From the NCBI GenBank assembly GCA_023705985.1, contig BPTO01000017.1, positions 1 to 33,122 of the forward strand: 33,122 nucleotides of DNA, written 5' to 3'. The position numbers and the translations under genes are program-made. Below, one piece after another: positions 16,470 to 23,694 of this stretch; position 1 is the first letter of the stretch, and every line of letters begins with the position of its first letter. Origin of the DNA: Candidatus Heimdallarchaeota archaeon (lineage in GTDB: Archaea; Asgardarchaeota; Heimdallarchaeia; Heimdallarchaeales; Heimdallarchaeaceae). Below the pieces are notes generated by a model that ran no database searches, had not been told where the DNA came from, and saw only the letters and a program-made list of their open reading frames with translations.

Positions 16470-17519
16470 ATGAAAGAAGGTAAGTTGCCAATTCATCAAT
16501 TAAAAGATCTTATTATTCTAAAAGGATGTAAAAAGAAGGGCATCATCGCGTCAGGAGAAGTAGGATCCGATGTGGCTATTATTGATATAGATAAAGCGAA
16601 AAAGGATGTACAAAAATTCTATGAAAATTATTCAGAAGTTCTATTAGTTGAGAAATCTGATCCAATAACTTTTCCTACCTCTCATCCTGGTCGTTATGTC
16701 GTTATTATTAATGCTAATGATATTTCTTGTTCTGGTGCTCTCCCTTTTGGGATTTTACTTACTATCATATGTCCTCCCAACATCAAGTATAAAGAGATAG
16801 AGAAAATTCAACTCCAAGCACATCAGCAATGTAAAGAACTAGGGATAGCTATTTTAGGAGGTCATACAGAGATTTCTCAAAATGTTCGACAAACCTTGGT
16901 CTCAGGGCATATGTTTGGCTTTGTTCCAAAAGACTTGGTAGTTCCTAATATTCTCTCTGTTGGTGAGAAAATAGTTGTAATTGGTAATGCAGGAATTGAA
17001 GGAACTGGAATAATAATTTCAGAAGCTGGGAAATATATTAATACCGTTCTCAGCAAAAGTGAAGTAATAGAAGGAAAAAGAATAGGAGAGCAATTAAGAG
17101 TCGTAGATATTGCTCTTGATATAAATAAAAGATTTAAACCATCTCTTCTACATGATGCAACGGAGGGTGGTATTTATGGTGCCTTGACAGAACTAGTAAT
17201 TTATAGTTCAGTAGGAATCGAAATAAACTCTGAGCCACCTCTATCACCTATAACAAAAAAACTCTCTATATGGCTACAATTTGATCCATATAGGTTGATT
17301 TCTTCGGGTGCTTTAATAGTAGGCATAAATTCGAAGAAATCTCCAGAACTTGTTAAATACTTGCAAACTTTAAGAATACCATGTAAAGTTATTGGAACTG
17401 TTACTAAAAATAAAGGTGTAGTTAATTTCGGAGATTCAGTCATTGAATCACCAAAAGGTGATGAGATAATAACAGCTTTACAGAACTTGGAAGAGAAGAA
17501 AAATGCCTGTGACGACTAA
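16470..17519 (+). CDS. AIR synthase / HypE-like ATP-binding protein
   Basis: A 349-residue member of the PurM/HypE/SelD/ThiL superfamily, which binds ATP and activates carbonyl or similar groups. The N-terminal part has IIASGEVGSDVAIIDID, then ITFPTSHPGRYVV with NDISCSGALPFGILLT, and LGGHTEIS. The C-terminal half has the HDATEGGIYGALTELV motif matching the 'DPTRGG' of HypE. This points to the HypE side of the family, but the very last residue is not the catalytic cysteine that HypE needs: a Cys is third from the end in NACDD. A hydrogenase-maturation role is therefore doubtful. It overlaps Bud32 by 17 bases, so the two proteins are made together. Confidence 0.75.
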   Translation: MKEGKLPIHQLKDLIILKGCKKKGIIASGEVGSDVAIIDIDKAKKDVQKFYENYSEVLLVEKSDPITFPTSHPGRYVVIINANDISCSGALPFGILLTIICPPNIKYKEIEKIQLQAHQQCKELGIAILGGHTEISQNVRQTLVSGHMFGFVPKDLVVPNILSVGEKIVVIGNAGIEGTGIIISEAGKYINTVLSKSEVIEGKRIGEQLRVVDIALDINKRFKPSLLHDATEGGIYGALTELVIYSSVGIEINSEPPLSPITKKLSIWLQFDPYRLISSGALIVGINSKKSPELVKYLQTLRIPCKVIGTVTKNKGVVNFGDSVIESPKGDEIITALQNLEEKKNACDD

Positions 17520-18183
17520 TTTTTATCAAGATTATGATGAATGGGGAGCAGAAGCCATAATTGTGGAAGGAAAATGGTTTGGACTAGAAATCATAAAAAA
17601 AATTAGAGTAAGTAAAGGATATAGAATAAAACAGATAGATGAATCTTTAAGGCAAAATAGGACAATTGCAGAAACTCGATTATTAGTTGCTTCTAAAAAA
17701 GCTGGTATTAAAACACCTCATGTTTTTGAGGTGGATCTAGAAAATCATATTATCATAATGGAAAATATTAAAGGAGAAAAAGTGAAAGAAGTTCTCTCTA
17801 AGGAGATATTTTTAGATGAAAAACTAAATTTAGTTTATACAATAGGAGAATTGGTTGGAAAACTTCACAAAAATGATATAATTCATGGTGATTTAACAAC
17901 GAGTAATATCCTCTTCTATGAAGATAATCTTTATTTCATTGATTTCGGGCTTGGTAAATTTTCTAAAACAATTGAAGATAAAGCAGTAGACGTGTTATTA
18001 ATGAAAAAATGTTTTACTAGTACACATTCTGAATATTCCAAAGAATTCTTCTTTGCATTTCAAAAGGGATACAAGAAAATTGTATCTAATTCAGCTAGTA
18101 TTCTTAAACGAACTATTAAGGCTGAAGCTAGGGGAAGATATCTGAAAGAAAGTGATATTAATTGTGATTATCTTCTCTCTTAA
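17503..18183 (+). CDS. bud32: KEOPS complex kinase/ATPase Bud32
   Basis: Small atypical kinase of the KEOPS complex, which makes N6-threonylcarbamoyladenosine (t6A) at position 37 of ANN-decoding tRNAs; Bud32 hydrolyses ATP to activate Kae1. Motifs: a lysine-rich stretch IIKKIRVSKGYR after the first strands, the catalytic loop IIHGDLTTSNILF (D130) and YFIDFGLGKFS (D147). It has 226 residues, the normal standalone length, so it is not fused to Kae1. The N-terminal start (ATG 17503) lies within the end of the HypE-like gene. Its last 26 bases overlap the end of the convergent radical SAM gene. Kae1 itself is at 19477-20481 on the other strand. Confidence 0.93.
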   Translation: MPVTTNFYQDYDEWGAEAIIVEGKWFGLEIIKKIRVSKGYRIKQIDESLRQNRTIAETRLLVASKKAGIKTPHVFEVDLENHIIIMENIKGEKVKEVLSKEIFLDEKLNLVYTIGELVGKLHKNDIIHGDLTTSNILFYEDNLYFIDFGLGKFSKTIEDKAVDVLLMKKCFTSTHSEYSKEFFFAFQKGYKKIVSNSASILKRTIKAEARGRYLKESDINCDYLLS

Positions 18184-19480
18184 TAATAGGATTTTGGGAT
18201 ACCGCATTTGCTGTTTTCCAAGCTTCTTCAACATATTTTTCTTGGGTAGCCCAGTTTCCTTCTATTTTTCCTTCTTTCGTGAGCAAACCTAATTTTTTAC
18301 GTATTTTAACTGGTACTCTTCCATATGTTTCATTTTTGAATGCTGTACCTGGTAAAGGCATGAAAACATGTGCTCTTATAATAGCACTCTCTTTTACTAA
18401 ATATTCAACAATATTTATAGACTCCATCTCGTCTTGTTCGGATGCTCCAGGGAGTCCAAAAATGAAATCTACAATTGGCTGGAATCCTTCAGAAATTAGA
18501 ATATTAATTGCCTTGATTCCTTCTTCTACTGTATGACCTCGCATTATTCTTTGTAAAACTTTTTCACTTCCTGATTGAAGGCCAATGGAAATTCTTCTGT
18601 TTGTTATAAGGGGTTTAACAGCTGAAACTAGGTCTTCTGTGACTGTTTCAGGTCTAACTTCTCCTGGGAAGGTTCCAAAATAAACACTTCTTATGCCTTC
18701 TAATGAGGAAATTGATGATAATAGATGTAAGATAGCTTCTTTGTTGACAGAACGTGAACTTTTAGACATATATCCAAACGAATTAGGAGTTATAAATCGA
18801 ATATCACTTAATTTTCTAGGCATCATCCATTTTACTGTATCTATAACAATATCTGGTGATCTATGACGAACATTGTGAAGAAATAAATTTGGTACTTGAC
18901 AGAATTTGCATCCGAATGAACACCCGCGAGTAATTTCAAGTGGAGGGTACAATCCTCTTTTCTGCGAAACCAAAGGATAATCATTCAAATCAATCAATGG
19001 TGGGTTAGATTTTTTTACTATCTTTTCTCTATTATCATCAAAATATGCAACACCTGGAGTTGCTTTTAAATCTCCTTTTTCTAAGAATCTATTAAGAAAG
19101 TCTGATATAGAATATTCTGCTTCGCCAATAAAAGCATAATCAAATCCCATTTTGAGGGTGTTCAAAGGATCCCCAGATGGATGACTCCCACCGGCAATGA
19201 AGGTAATTTTTCTAATTTCTGAATAAGAAAGGTTATCATAAAATTGCTTCATTTGTGCATAAATTTCTGTTAACTGGGCTGACCTGAAAGATATAGCTAC
19301 TACAATTTCATCATATTTATTTAGATGTTTTTTTAGAATCTGCGAATTCAAACTTTCAAATGTTTTTAAATCTAAATTCCTCAACCTTTCATCTCTGTCA
19401 ATGGTTGCAATTAATGGTGTTAGGCTGTAAAAATTTTTCTTTTGTAAATCAACTAAAATTGCTTTAGAATTGCTTGTCAA
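18158..19480 (-). CDS. B12-binding / radical SAM protein (MJ1487-like)
   Basis: Radical S-adenosylmethionine enzyme with an N-terminal Rossmann-like B12-binding-type domain (about residues 1-150: IVVAISFRSAQL, ITFIAGGSHPSGDP, YAFIGEAEYS) followed by the radical SAM barrel. The cluster motif is RGCSFGCKFCQVP (C-x3-C-x2-C), with GLQSGSEKVLQRIMRGH and IFGLPGASEQDE later. It resembles the archaeal MJ1487 family, whose substrate is not known to me. Start is TTG at 19480 overlapping the kae1 stop in TTGA. No other start occurs before residue 78, so translational coupling with kae1 is the best reading. Position hints at a tRNA or KEOPS-related role but does not show it. Confidence 0.8.
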   Translation of the reverse strand: MTSNSKAILVDLQKKNFYSLTPLIATIDRDERLRNLDLKTFESLNSQILKKHLNKYDEIVVAISFRSAQLTEIYAQMKQFYDNLSYSEIRKITFIAGGSHPSGDPLNTLKMGFDYAFIGEAEYSISDFLNRFLEKGDLKATPGVAYFDDNREKIVKKSNPPLIDLNDYPLVSQKRGLYPPLEITRGCSFGCKFCQVPNLFLHNVRHRSPDIVIDTVKWMMPRKLSDIRFITPNSFGYMSKSSRSVNKEAILHLLSSISSLEGIRSVYFGTFPGEVRPETVTEDLVSAVKPLITNRRISIGLQSGSEKVLQRIMRGHTVEEGIKAINILISEGFQPIVDFIFGLPGASEQDEMESINIVEYLVKESAIIRAHVFMPLPGTAFKNETYGRVPVKIRKKLGLLTKEGKIEGNWATQEKYVEEAWKTANAVSQNPIIKREDNHN

Positions 19481-20481
19481 GCGGATTCTCTCCAGACAAC
19501 TTCTACATCTTCCGGCCTAAAATGCTGATCTACAAGAGTATCTTCAATTTTTGTTCTTATTCCAGATTGAAACATTAAGATTCCTAACCAAGCTATCATC
19601 ACACCATTATCTATAGCTAAATCTGCATTTAAACCCTTGAAACGTGCATCATGTGAAGAGGCCATACATTCTAGCATCTCTTTCAAGCGATTATTAGAAG
19701 CTACACCACCTGTAACCATAACTTCATTCTTCTTAGTGTGAGCTAAAGCTCTTTCTGTAACTTCAACTAGCATCGCAAATACAGTTTCTTGCAAACTAAA
19801 TGACAGGTCTTGTATAGTGTGAGAACCATTTTGTAGAAGTTTAGATACGTGAGTTAGAATTCCTGAAAATGAGACATCCATACCTTTTATCACATAAGGG
19901 ATGGAAATATACTTTTTTCCTTTCAAGGCTTCCAATTCAACAACTCTTCCCATTGGATGTTTTGAGTCACTCAAACCAGCATTTCTTCCAAAAACATCTA
20001 AACAGTTTCCTACTGGAATATCTAAGGTTTCCCCAAAAACTCTATATCTCCCTTCGGAATATGCAATAATTTGTGTATTACCTCCAGAAACATATAGAAC
20101 GACTGGATCTTCCAAATTACCAACATATCTACCTATTTCCACATGAGCAATAGGATGATTAACAGCTATCAAAGGTTTATTTATCGCTAAAGATAAAGTT
20201 CGAGCCGCAACAGCCCCAACTCGGAGACATGGTCCTAACCCTGGTCCTTTTGTAAAAGATACTAAATCTATCATTTCTGAGGATATTTTTGCTTCTTTCA
20301 AAGCTTTCCCGATTGCATCGGCAATATTCATGGAATGAAACTCAGCTGCTTCTCTTGGATGGATTCCGCTTCCATGAGGAGGTTTGTATGTTTTTTTTAC
20401 ATTAGCGAGAATGTCTCCTTTATTAGTTATTATTCCAATACCTAATTTATCTGCTGAGCTCTCTATTCCTATTGATATCAT
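19477..20481 (-). CDS. kae1: KEOPS catalytic subunit Kae1 (TsaD family)
   Basis: Transfers the threonylcarbamoyl group onto A37 of tRNA. ASKHA fold with metal-binding histidines in NHPIAHVEIGR (H109 and H113), GIESSADKLGIG at the N-terminus, GPGLGPCLRVG, YVSGGNTQIIAYSEGRYR, a GNCLDVFGRNAGL helix carrying the conserved Asp, and MVTGGVASNNRLKEML. It has 334 residues, normal for archaeal Kae1 without a fused Bud32. A TATA-like TTTTTAAAC (about 20507-20515 on the minus strand) lies near 30 bases from the ATG. It is coupled to the radical SAM gene by a 4-base overlap. Cgi121 and Pcc1 were not found in the window. Confidence 0.95.
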   Translation of the reverse strand: MISIGIESSADKLGIGIITNKGDILANVKKTYKPPHGSGIHPREAAEFHSMNIADAIGKALKEAKISSEMIDLVSFTKGPGLGPCLRVGAVAARTLSLAINKPLIAVNHPIAHVEIGRYVGNLEDPVVLYVSGGNTQIIAYSEGRYRVFGETLDIPVGNCLDVFGRNAGLSDSKHPMGRVVELEALKGKKYISIPYVIKGMDVSFSGILTHVSKLLQNGSHTIQDLSFSLQETVFAMLVEVTERALAHTKKNEVMVTGGVASNNRLKEMLECMASSHDARFKGLNADLAIDNGVMIAWLGILMFQSGIRTKIEDTLVDQHFRPEDVEVVWRESA

Positions 20482-20577
20482 TGTTTGATTCAGAAACGTT
20501 ACACAGTTTAAAAATCTATTTTAACAGAATAGTGAGGAGATAAGTTTTTGTAATCCTTATTAGTAATTTTAAGTAGA

Positions 20578-21522
20578 ATGCCAGAAATATTACAACCAGT
20601 CTATTTGTGGGAAAAACAAGAAAAAGCTCTAGAGAAAAAAAACTACTATTTAGGAAATTTACTAGTTGTAGTTACTTCTTTCTTTTACTTTGTCTTTTTT
20701 TCCATTGCAGTTTCAGGGAGTATGTATCCTCTTTTAAAACAAGCAGAAACTGATTTTGCCGATAAATTTAGTATAGTTGTAATATTTCTAAAAGTTTTCA
20801 CTAGTAGATATTGGGCAACATTTTTGCTTTTTATTCCCCTTATTTTACTAACAACATTCCTCTCTTTTCTTATAACTAAAACATATTGGAGTGACTTCCG
20901 TACGAATATAAAATATTTGAAGTTGGATTTAGCTCCTCTATCAACTAAAACAAAGATAAAGATTCTAGTCAAAGATTTCAGTAAAATAGTACTCGTTTCA
21001 CTTATAGTTTTTACTTTAACTGAAATACTTGTTTTTGCTGCAAGTTCTATCATTCTCACGTTTCTCTTACCTATTGTTGTAAATGATTTTAAGCTAGCCT
21101 TAACACCAGGTTATACAATTTTTCTAATTGCACACATTATTCTCTACCCATTATTCACATGGTTATATCAAAGATTAATTTCCAAGCGTTTAGTAAGTTC
21201 AACATCAATTGATCTTCGAGAATTTATGAACGAAGAAGGAGATATAGACCTAAGGAAGTGGAGAGACAAAACTTGGGGGAAAAAGCCCTACTCTTATGAT
21301 TGGGATAGTGAAGAATTCTATCCGATTGTATGTCCTTCATGTGCTTCTGTTATATCGAGTAATTTCACTGAATGCCCCATATGTCAAGCAGATTTGAAAG
21401 AAGAAATTGAAGAAATTATAGAAGAAATGAAAAATCAAAAGGATAGTGAGACTGATACTGAAGAAAATACTATAGGAAAAGAGAAAATGGATGAAAAATC
21501 CGACGATAATACAAAAAAGTAA
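20578..21522 (+). CDS. Membrane protein with C-terminal zinc ribbon and acidic tail
   Basis: Unknown family, 314 residues. Four hydrophobic segments are visible: LLVVVTSFFYFVFFSIAV, WATFLLFIPLILLTTFLSFL, IVLVSLIVFTLTEILVFAASSI and YTIFLIAHIILYPLFTWLY. After residue 205 it is soluble, with a zinc ribbon CPSCASVISSNFTECPIC (C-x2-C-x10-C-x2-C) and then about 50 highly charged residues rich in Glu, Asp and Lys. The zinc ribbon and tail should face the cytoplasm. It faces the B-box gene convergently with 12 bases between stops. No function can be given. Confidence 0.6.
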   Translation: MPEILQPVYLWEKQEKALEKKNYYLGNLLVVVTSFFYFVFFSIAVSGSMYPLLKQAETDFADKFSIVVIFLKVFTSRYWATFLLFIPLILLTTFLSFLITKTYWSDFRTNIKYLKLDLAPLSTKTKIKILVKDFSKIVLVSLIVFTLTEILVFAASSIILTFLLPIVVNDFKLALTPGYTIFLIAHIILYPLFTWLYQRLISKRLVSSTSIDLREFMNEEGDIDLRKWRDKTWGKKPYSYDWDSEEFYPIVCPSCASVISSNFTECPICQADLKEEIEEIIEEMKNQKDSETDTEENTIGKEKMDEKSDDNTKK

Positions 21523-21534
21523 AGATATTTTACT

Positions 21535-21807
21535 TTACACAATAGCAAAAAATATGCTACCCGCAATGATACCAAGTACTAGAATTAATAACAATCCTGA
21601 AATTACTGCATTTCGAATTCTGGATTTCCTTAGGCATGAAGGACATAAAGTAAGTTTTTCTTTTTCATTTTTTTGAGCAGCAAACATTGAGGAAAGAGCG
21701 TTGGTTTTCCAGTAAGACATTGAACATTTGTAGCACAGAATTCTCCCACAATTTTCGCATTCTTTAAAAGCTTCTGTTTCTGGGTGGTAATAGCAATATT
21801 TTGGCAT
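21535..21807 (-). CDS. B-box-like zinc finger protein with C-terminal membrane anchor
   Basis: A 90-residue protein. The N-terminus has a B-box-like zinc finger, CYYHPETEAFKECENCGR followed by ILCYKCS, with further cysteines in LCPSCLR near residue 57, and then one hydrophobic segment (VISGLLLILVLGIIAGSIFF) at the extreme C-terminus. It should be tail-anchored with the finger in the cytoplasm. Similar short finger-plus-anchor proteins are common in archaea and bacteria, and binding a partner is the likely job. The ATG at 21807 has GAGGG seven bases upstream on the minus strand. No specific function is known. Confidence 0.65.
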   Translation of the reverse strand: MPKYCYYHPETEAFKECENCGRILCYKCSMSYWKTNALSSMFAAQKNEKEKLTLCPSCLRKSRIRNAVISGLLLILVLGIIAGSIFFAIV

Positions 21808-21915
21808 GGTAATCCCTCAAGATAGTGCCTCAGTCAAAAGTCGATCATCATCATTCAGCTCGTTGCAACAACATCACAGGCTAATAAATTATTTTTTATG
21901 TGTTTTAAAAAATTT

Positions 21916-22809
21916 CTATTTCGTTGAAACTATTGAAACTATTTTATCAACAATAAGTTTTCGAACTTGCTGGAGTGGTTTTTGGCTACTTTCCAATTCC
22001 ACTATAGGGAGTTTTCGTATTTTAGTTTCATTAACAATGTGATCATGTACTTTTCTAATCTCTTCAAAATGTTTAATTAAATCCTCTTTTTCTTGAGTGT
22101 ATTGTGAGTTCAAATTTTCAAGATGTTGTGCAGAATCAGAGAGAGCGAGAGTTATGAAAATTACATTCGTTTTTTTTCGAATTATTTCATCAAAAAACGC
22201 TGGCAGTAAATGTTCTCCTTCAACTACTATGGAAACACTTTCAATTTCAGCTCTCGATAAAACAGCATCAACACCCATGTTAACAAATTTTGCATGGTTT
22301 TCAAATCCTATTATCACTTCATCCAATCTGCTACTATAGATGGGTCTAAGTTTTTTATATGCATTATATGTAGATGCATGAAGTTCAGGAGTTACTTCTG
22401 ATGAAAGAATCTTACGAAGAACATCTCTTACAACATCAGTTTCTATAATATGCTGAATCCCTAGATCTGATGCAATTTGTCTAGATAATGTACTTTTACC
22501 TACACCTTTAGCTCCTGTTATTAGAATCCATAATGGAATACCTGTATCATACCAATTTTCTATAAGAATATACTTTTCCGCAATATTCTCATTATACTTG
22601 CTTTTTAGATGATTATATACAAATTTATCGAAATAGCTTTTTGATAACTTATTTTTCTCTAATCTAAGTAAATCGCTGTAAATATGATTCGAAAATTGAT
22701 AACCTTCAGATATGGAGAAACCAATTAATTCTAACTTTTTCGCAAGAAAACCTCTTGAAAATAAGCGGTTAATAGTTCCTTTTATGAAAATTGTTGGCTC
22801 AACTACCAT
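21916..22809 (-). CDS. 2-phosphoglycerate kinase-like P-loop kinase (copy 2)
   Basis: Second member in this window of the 2-phosphoglycerate kinase-like family. It has 297 residues: an ATP-cone-like N-terminus (GFLAKKLELIGFSISEGYQF), Walker A GAKGVGKST (about 99-107), ETDVVRDVLRKILS, PELHASTYNAYKKLRP and SIVVEGEHLLP, each with a matching segment in the copy at 3663-4598. Overall the copies clearly differ, so this is an old duplication or separate acquisitions rather than a recent one. Function and substrate are unproven; the name follows the family. The ATG at 22809 has no clear ribosome-binding site. It stands alone between the B-box gene and the nuclease-like gene. Confidence 0.7.
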   Translation of the reverse strand: MVVEPTIFIKGTINRLFSRGFLAKKLELIGFSISEGYQFSNHIYSDLLRLEKNKLSKSYFDKFVYNHLKSKYNENIAEKYILIENWYDTGIPLWILITGAKGVGKSTLSRQIASDLGIQHIIETDVVRDVLRKILSSEVTPELHASTYNAYKKLRPIYSSRLDEVIIGFENHAKFVNMGVDAVLSRAEIESVSIVVEGEHLLPAFFDEIIRKKTNVIFITLALSDSAQHLENLNSQYTQEKEDLIKHFEEIRKVHDHIVNETKIRKLPIVELESSQKPLQQVRKLIVDKIVSIVSTK

Positions 22810-22908
22810 TTATTTATCATCTCAAAGTTCAACGAGAATATTATTTTTATTATACAATAAAAAAGTATGAATTCTTCTATTTAAAGCCTATGAATTATTA
22901 TTCTCAAT

Positions 22909-23442
22909 TCAAGAATCAAAGAAGTCAAGTATTTTCCTCTGTTTATACAATTGTAATCCTATACTATCAAGGTTTTTTTGAATGTAACCCGGTGTTGAGC
23001 AAAAAAGATGAACATTTCTTTTCCAGATTGTTTCTAATTCTTCATTTCCTTTAAAAGCATTAGTTTTTCTCCAGTTTTTTCGCCTATTATGATATATACC
23101 ATAGTCATTCGAAAAAACCAAATATCCAACAAAGATATTTTTATCTAAAAAATTTGTTAGTTTTTTTCTTTTCTTTTCTCTAAGGATAAGAGATTTTAAG
23201 TACTCTAATAATTGTCCTTCGAACTTTGTTTCCTCGCTCGCAGATATTTTATTATAGTTTTTTATTTCAAAAATCAAATAGTAAACCACATCATTGATAA
23301 CTCGTTTTGCAAGTATATCAACCCTTTTTCTACCAATTTTTCTCTCTTCCCAAACTGAAAAATTATTAGCGGAAAGATATATAGCTATCTTTTCTTGTGC
23401 CAATTGCCAATCAAGTTTTTCTTTTTTCTCGGTATCATGCAT
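22909..23442 (-). CDS. PD-(D/E)XK nuclease-fold protein
   Basis: A 177-residue protein with a restriction-endonuclease-like core: E17 in the first helix, KRVDILAKR with D42, and YYLIFEIKNYNK with E59-x-K61, i.e. the D...ExK catalytic pattern. The rest is Lys/Arg-rich with no recognisable extra domain (VGYLVFSNDYGIYHN, LFCSTPGYIQKN). Such domains occur in DNA repair, restriction and mobile-element proteins; nothing tells which. Its ATG (23442) is 19 bases from the TnpB element's inverted repeat. Before the element arrived it was probably the gene directly after the TPR gene. It is AT-rich like the host, unlike tnpB, so it is not part of the element. Confidence 0.6.
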   Translation of the reverse strand: MHDTEKKEKLDWQLAQEKIAIYLSANNFSVWEERKIGRKRVDILAKRVINDVVYYLIFEIKNYNKISASEETKFEGQLLEYLKSLILREKKRKKLTNFLDKNIFVGYLVFSNDYGIYHNRRKNWRKTNAFKGNEELETIWKRNVHLFCSTPGYIQKNLDSIGLQLYKQRKILDFFDS

Positions 23443-23461
23443 TTAGGTTCACTATGAGTTA

Positions 23462-23484
23462 TTTTCCCCACTTTCCCCACTTAA
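23462..23484 (+). repeat. Inverted repeat, left end of the TnpB element
   Basis: TTTTCCCCACTTT followed by CCCCACTTAA. The first 13 bases match the reverse complement of the other end (25204-25216) exactly, and the rest matches with small gaps. The CCCCAC unit occurs twice here, five bases apart. Confidence 0.7.
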
Positions 23485-23694
23485 GGGTAGTGGTAATAAT
23501 TTTGAGGACTCTTCCCAACCCAAGAACGTGGATAGTAGCGTAGCTTAAAGCAGTAGCATAGGGAGTCTCAAGCTCTGGGATTACACCTCCAACACACAGT
23601 GTTAGCGGAGGTGAGGGGGTTCATCTCCTCCCCGGGACTCATTACTGGAGACAGTGTTATTGAGAACCTTAGGTTCTCACTCCAGCTCCGGGGG
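23462..23694 (-). ncRNA. Probable TnpB guide RNA (omega RNA / reRNA) region
   Basis: The 3' non-coding end of a TnpB element normally encodes the guide RNA scaffold. This 200-base segment is GC-rich and strongly folded. One hairpin is at 23584-23613 (CACCTCC with GGAGGTG, and an inner AACAC / GTGTT). A second is at 23661-23679 (TGAGAACC-tta-GGTTCTCA), extended by CTGGAG at 23645-23650 with CTCCAG at 23680-23685 and CCCCGG at 23630-23635 with CCGGGG at 23688-23693. The region overlaps the tnpB stop, as in known omega RNAs. The guide would be the flanking sequence past 23462, beginning AATAACTCATAGTG on the minus strand. Exact RNA ends cannot be read. Confidence 0.6.

Noticed and set aside
16470-17519. 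True hydrogenase maturation factor HypE
   Set aside because: The essential C-terminal cysteine is not the last residue, and no other hyp or hydrogenase genes are in the window.
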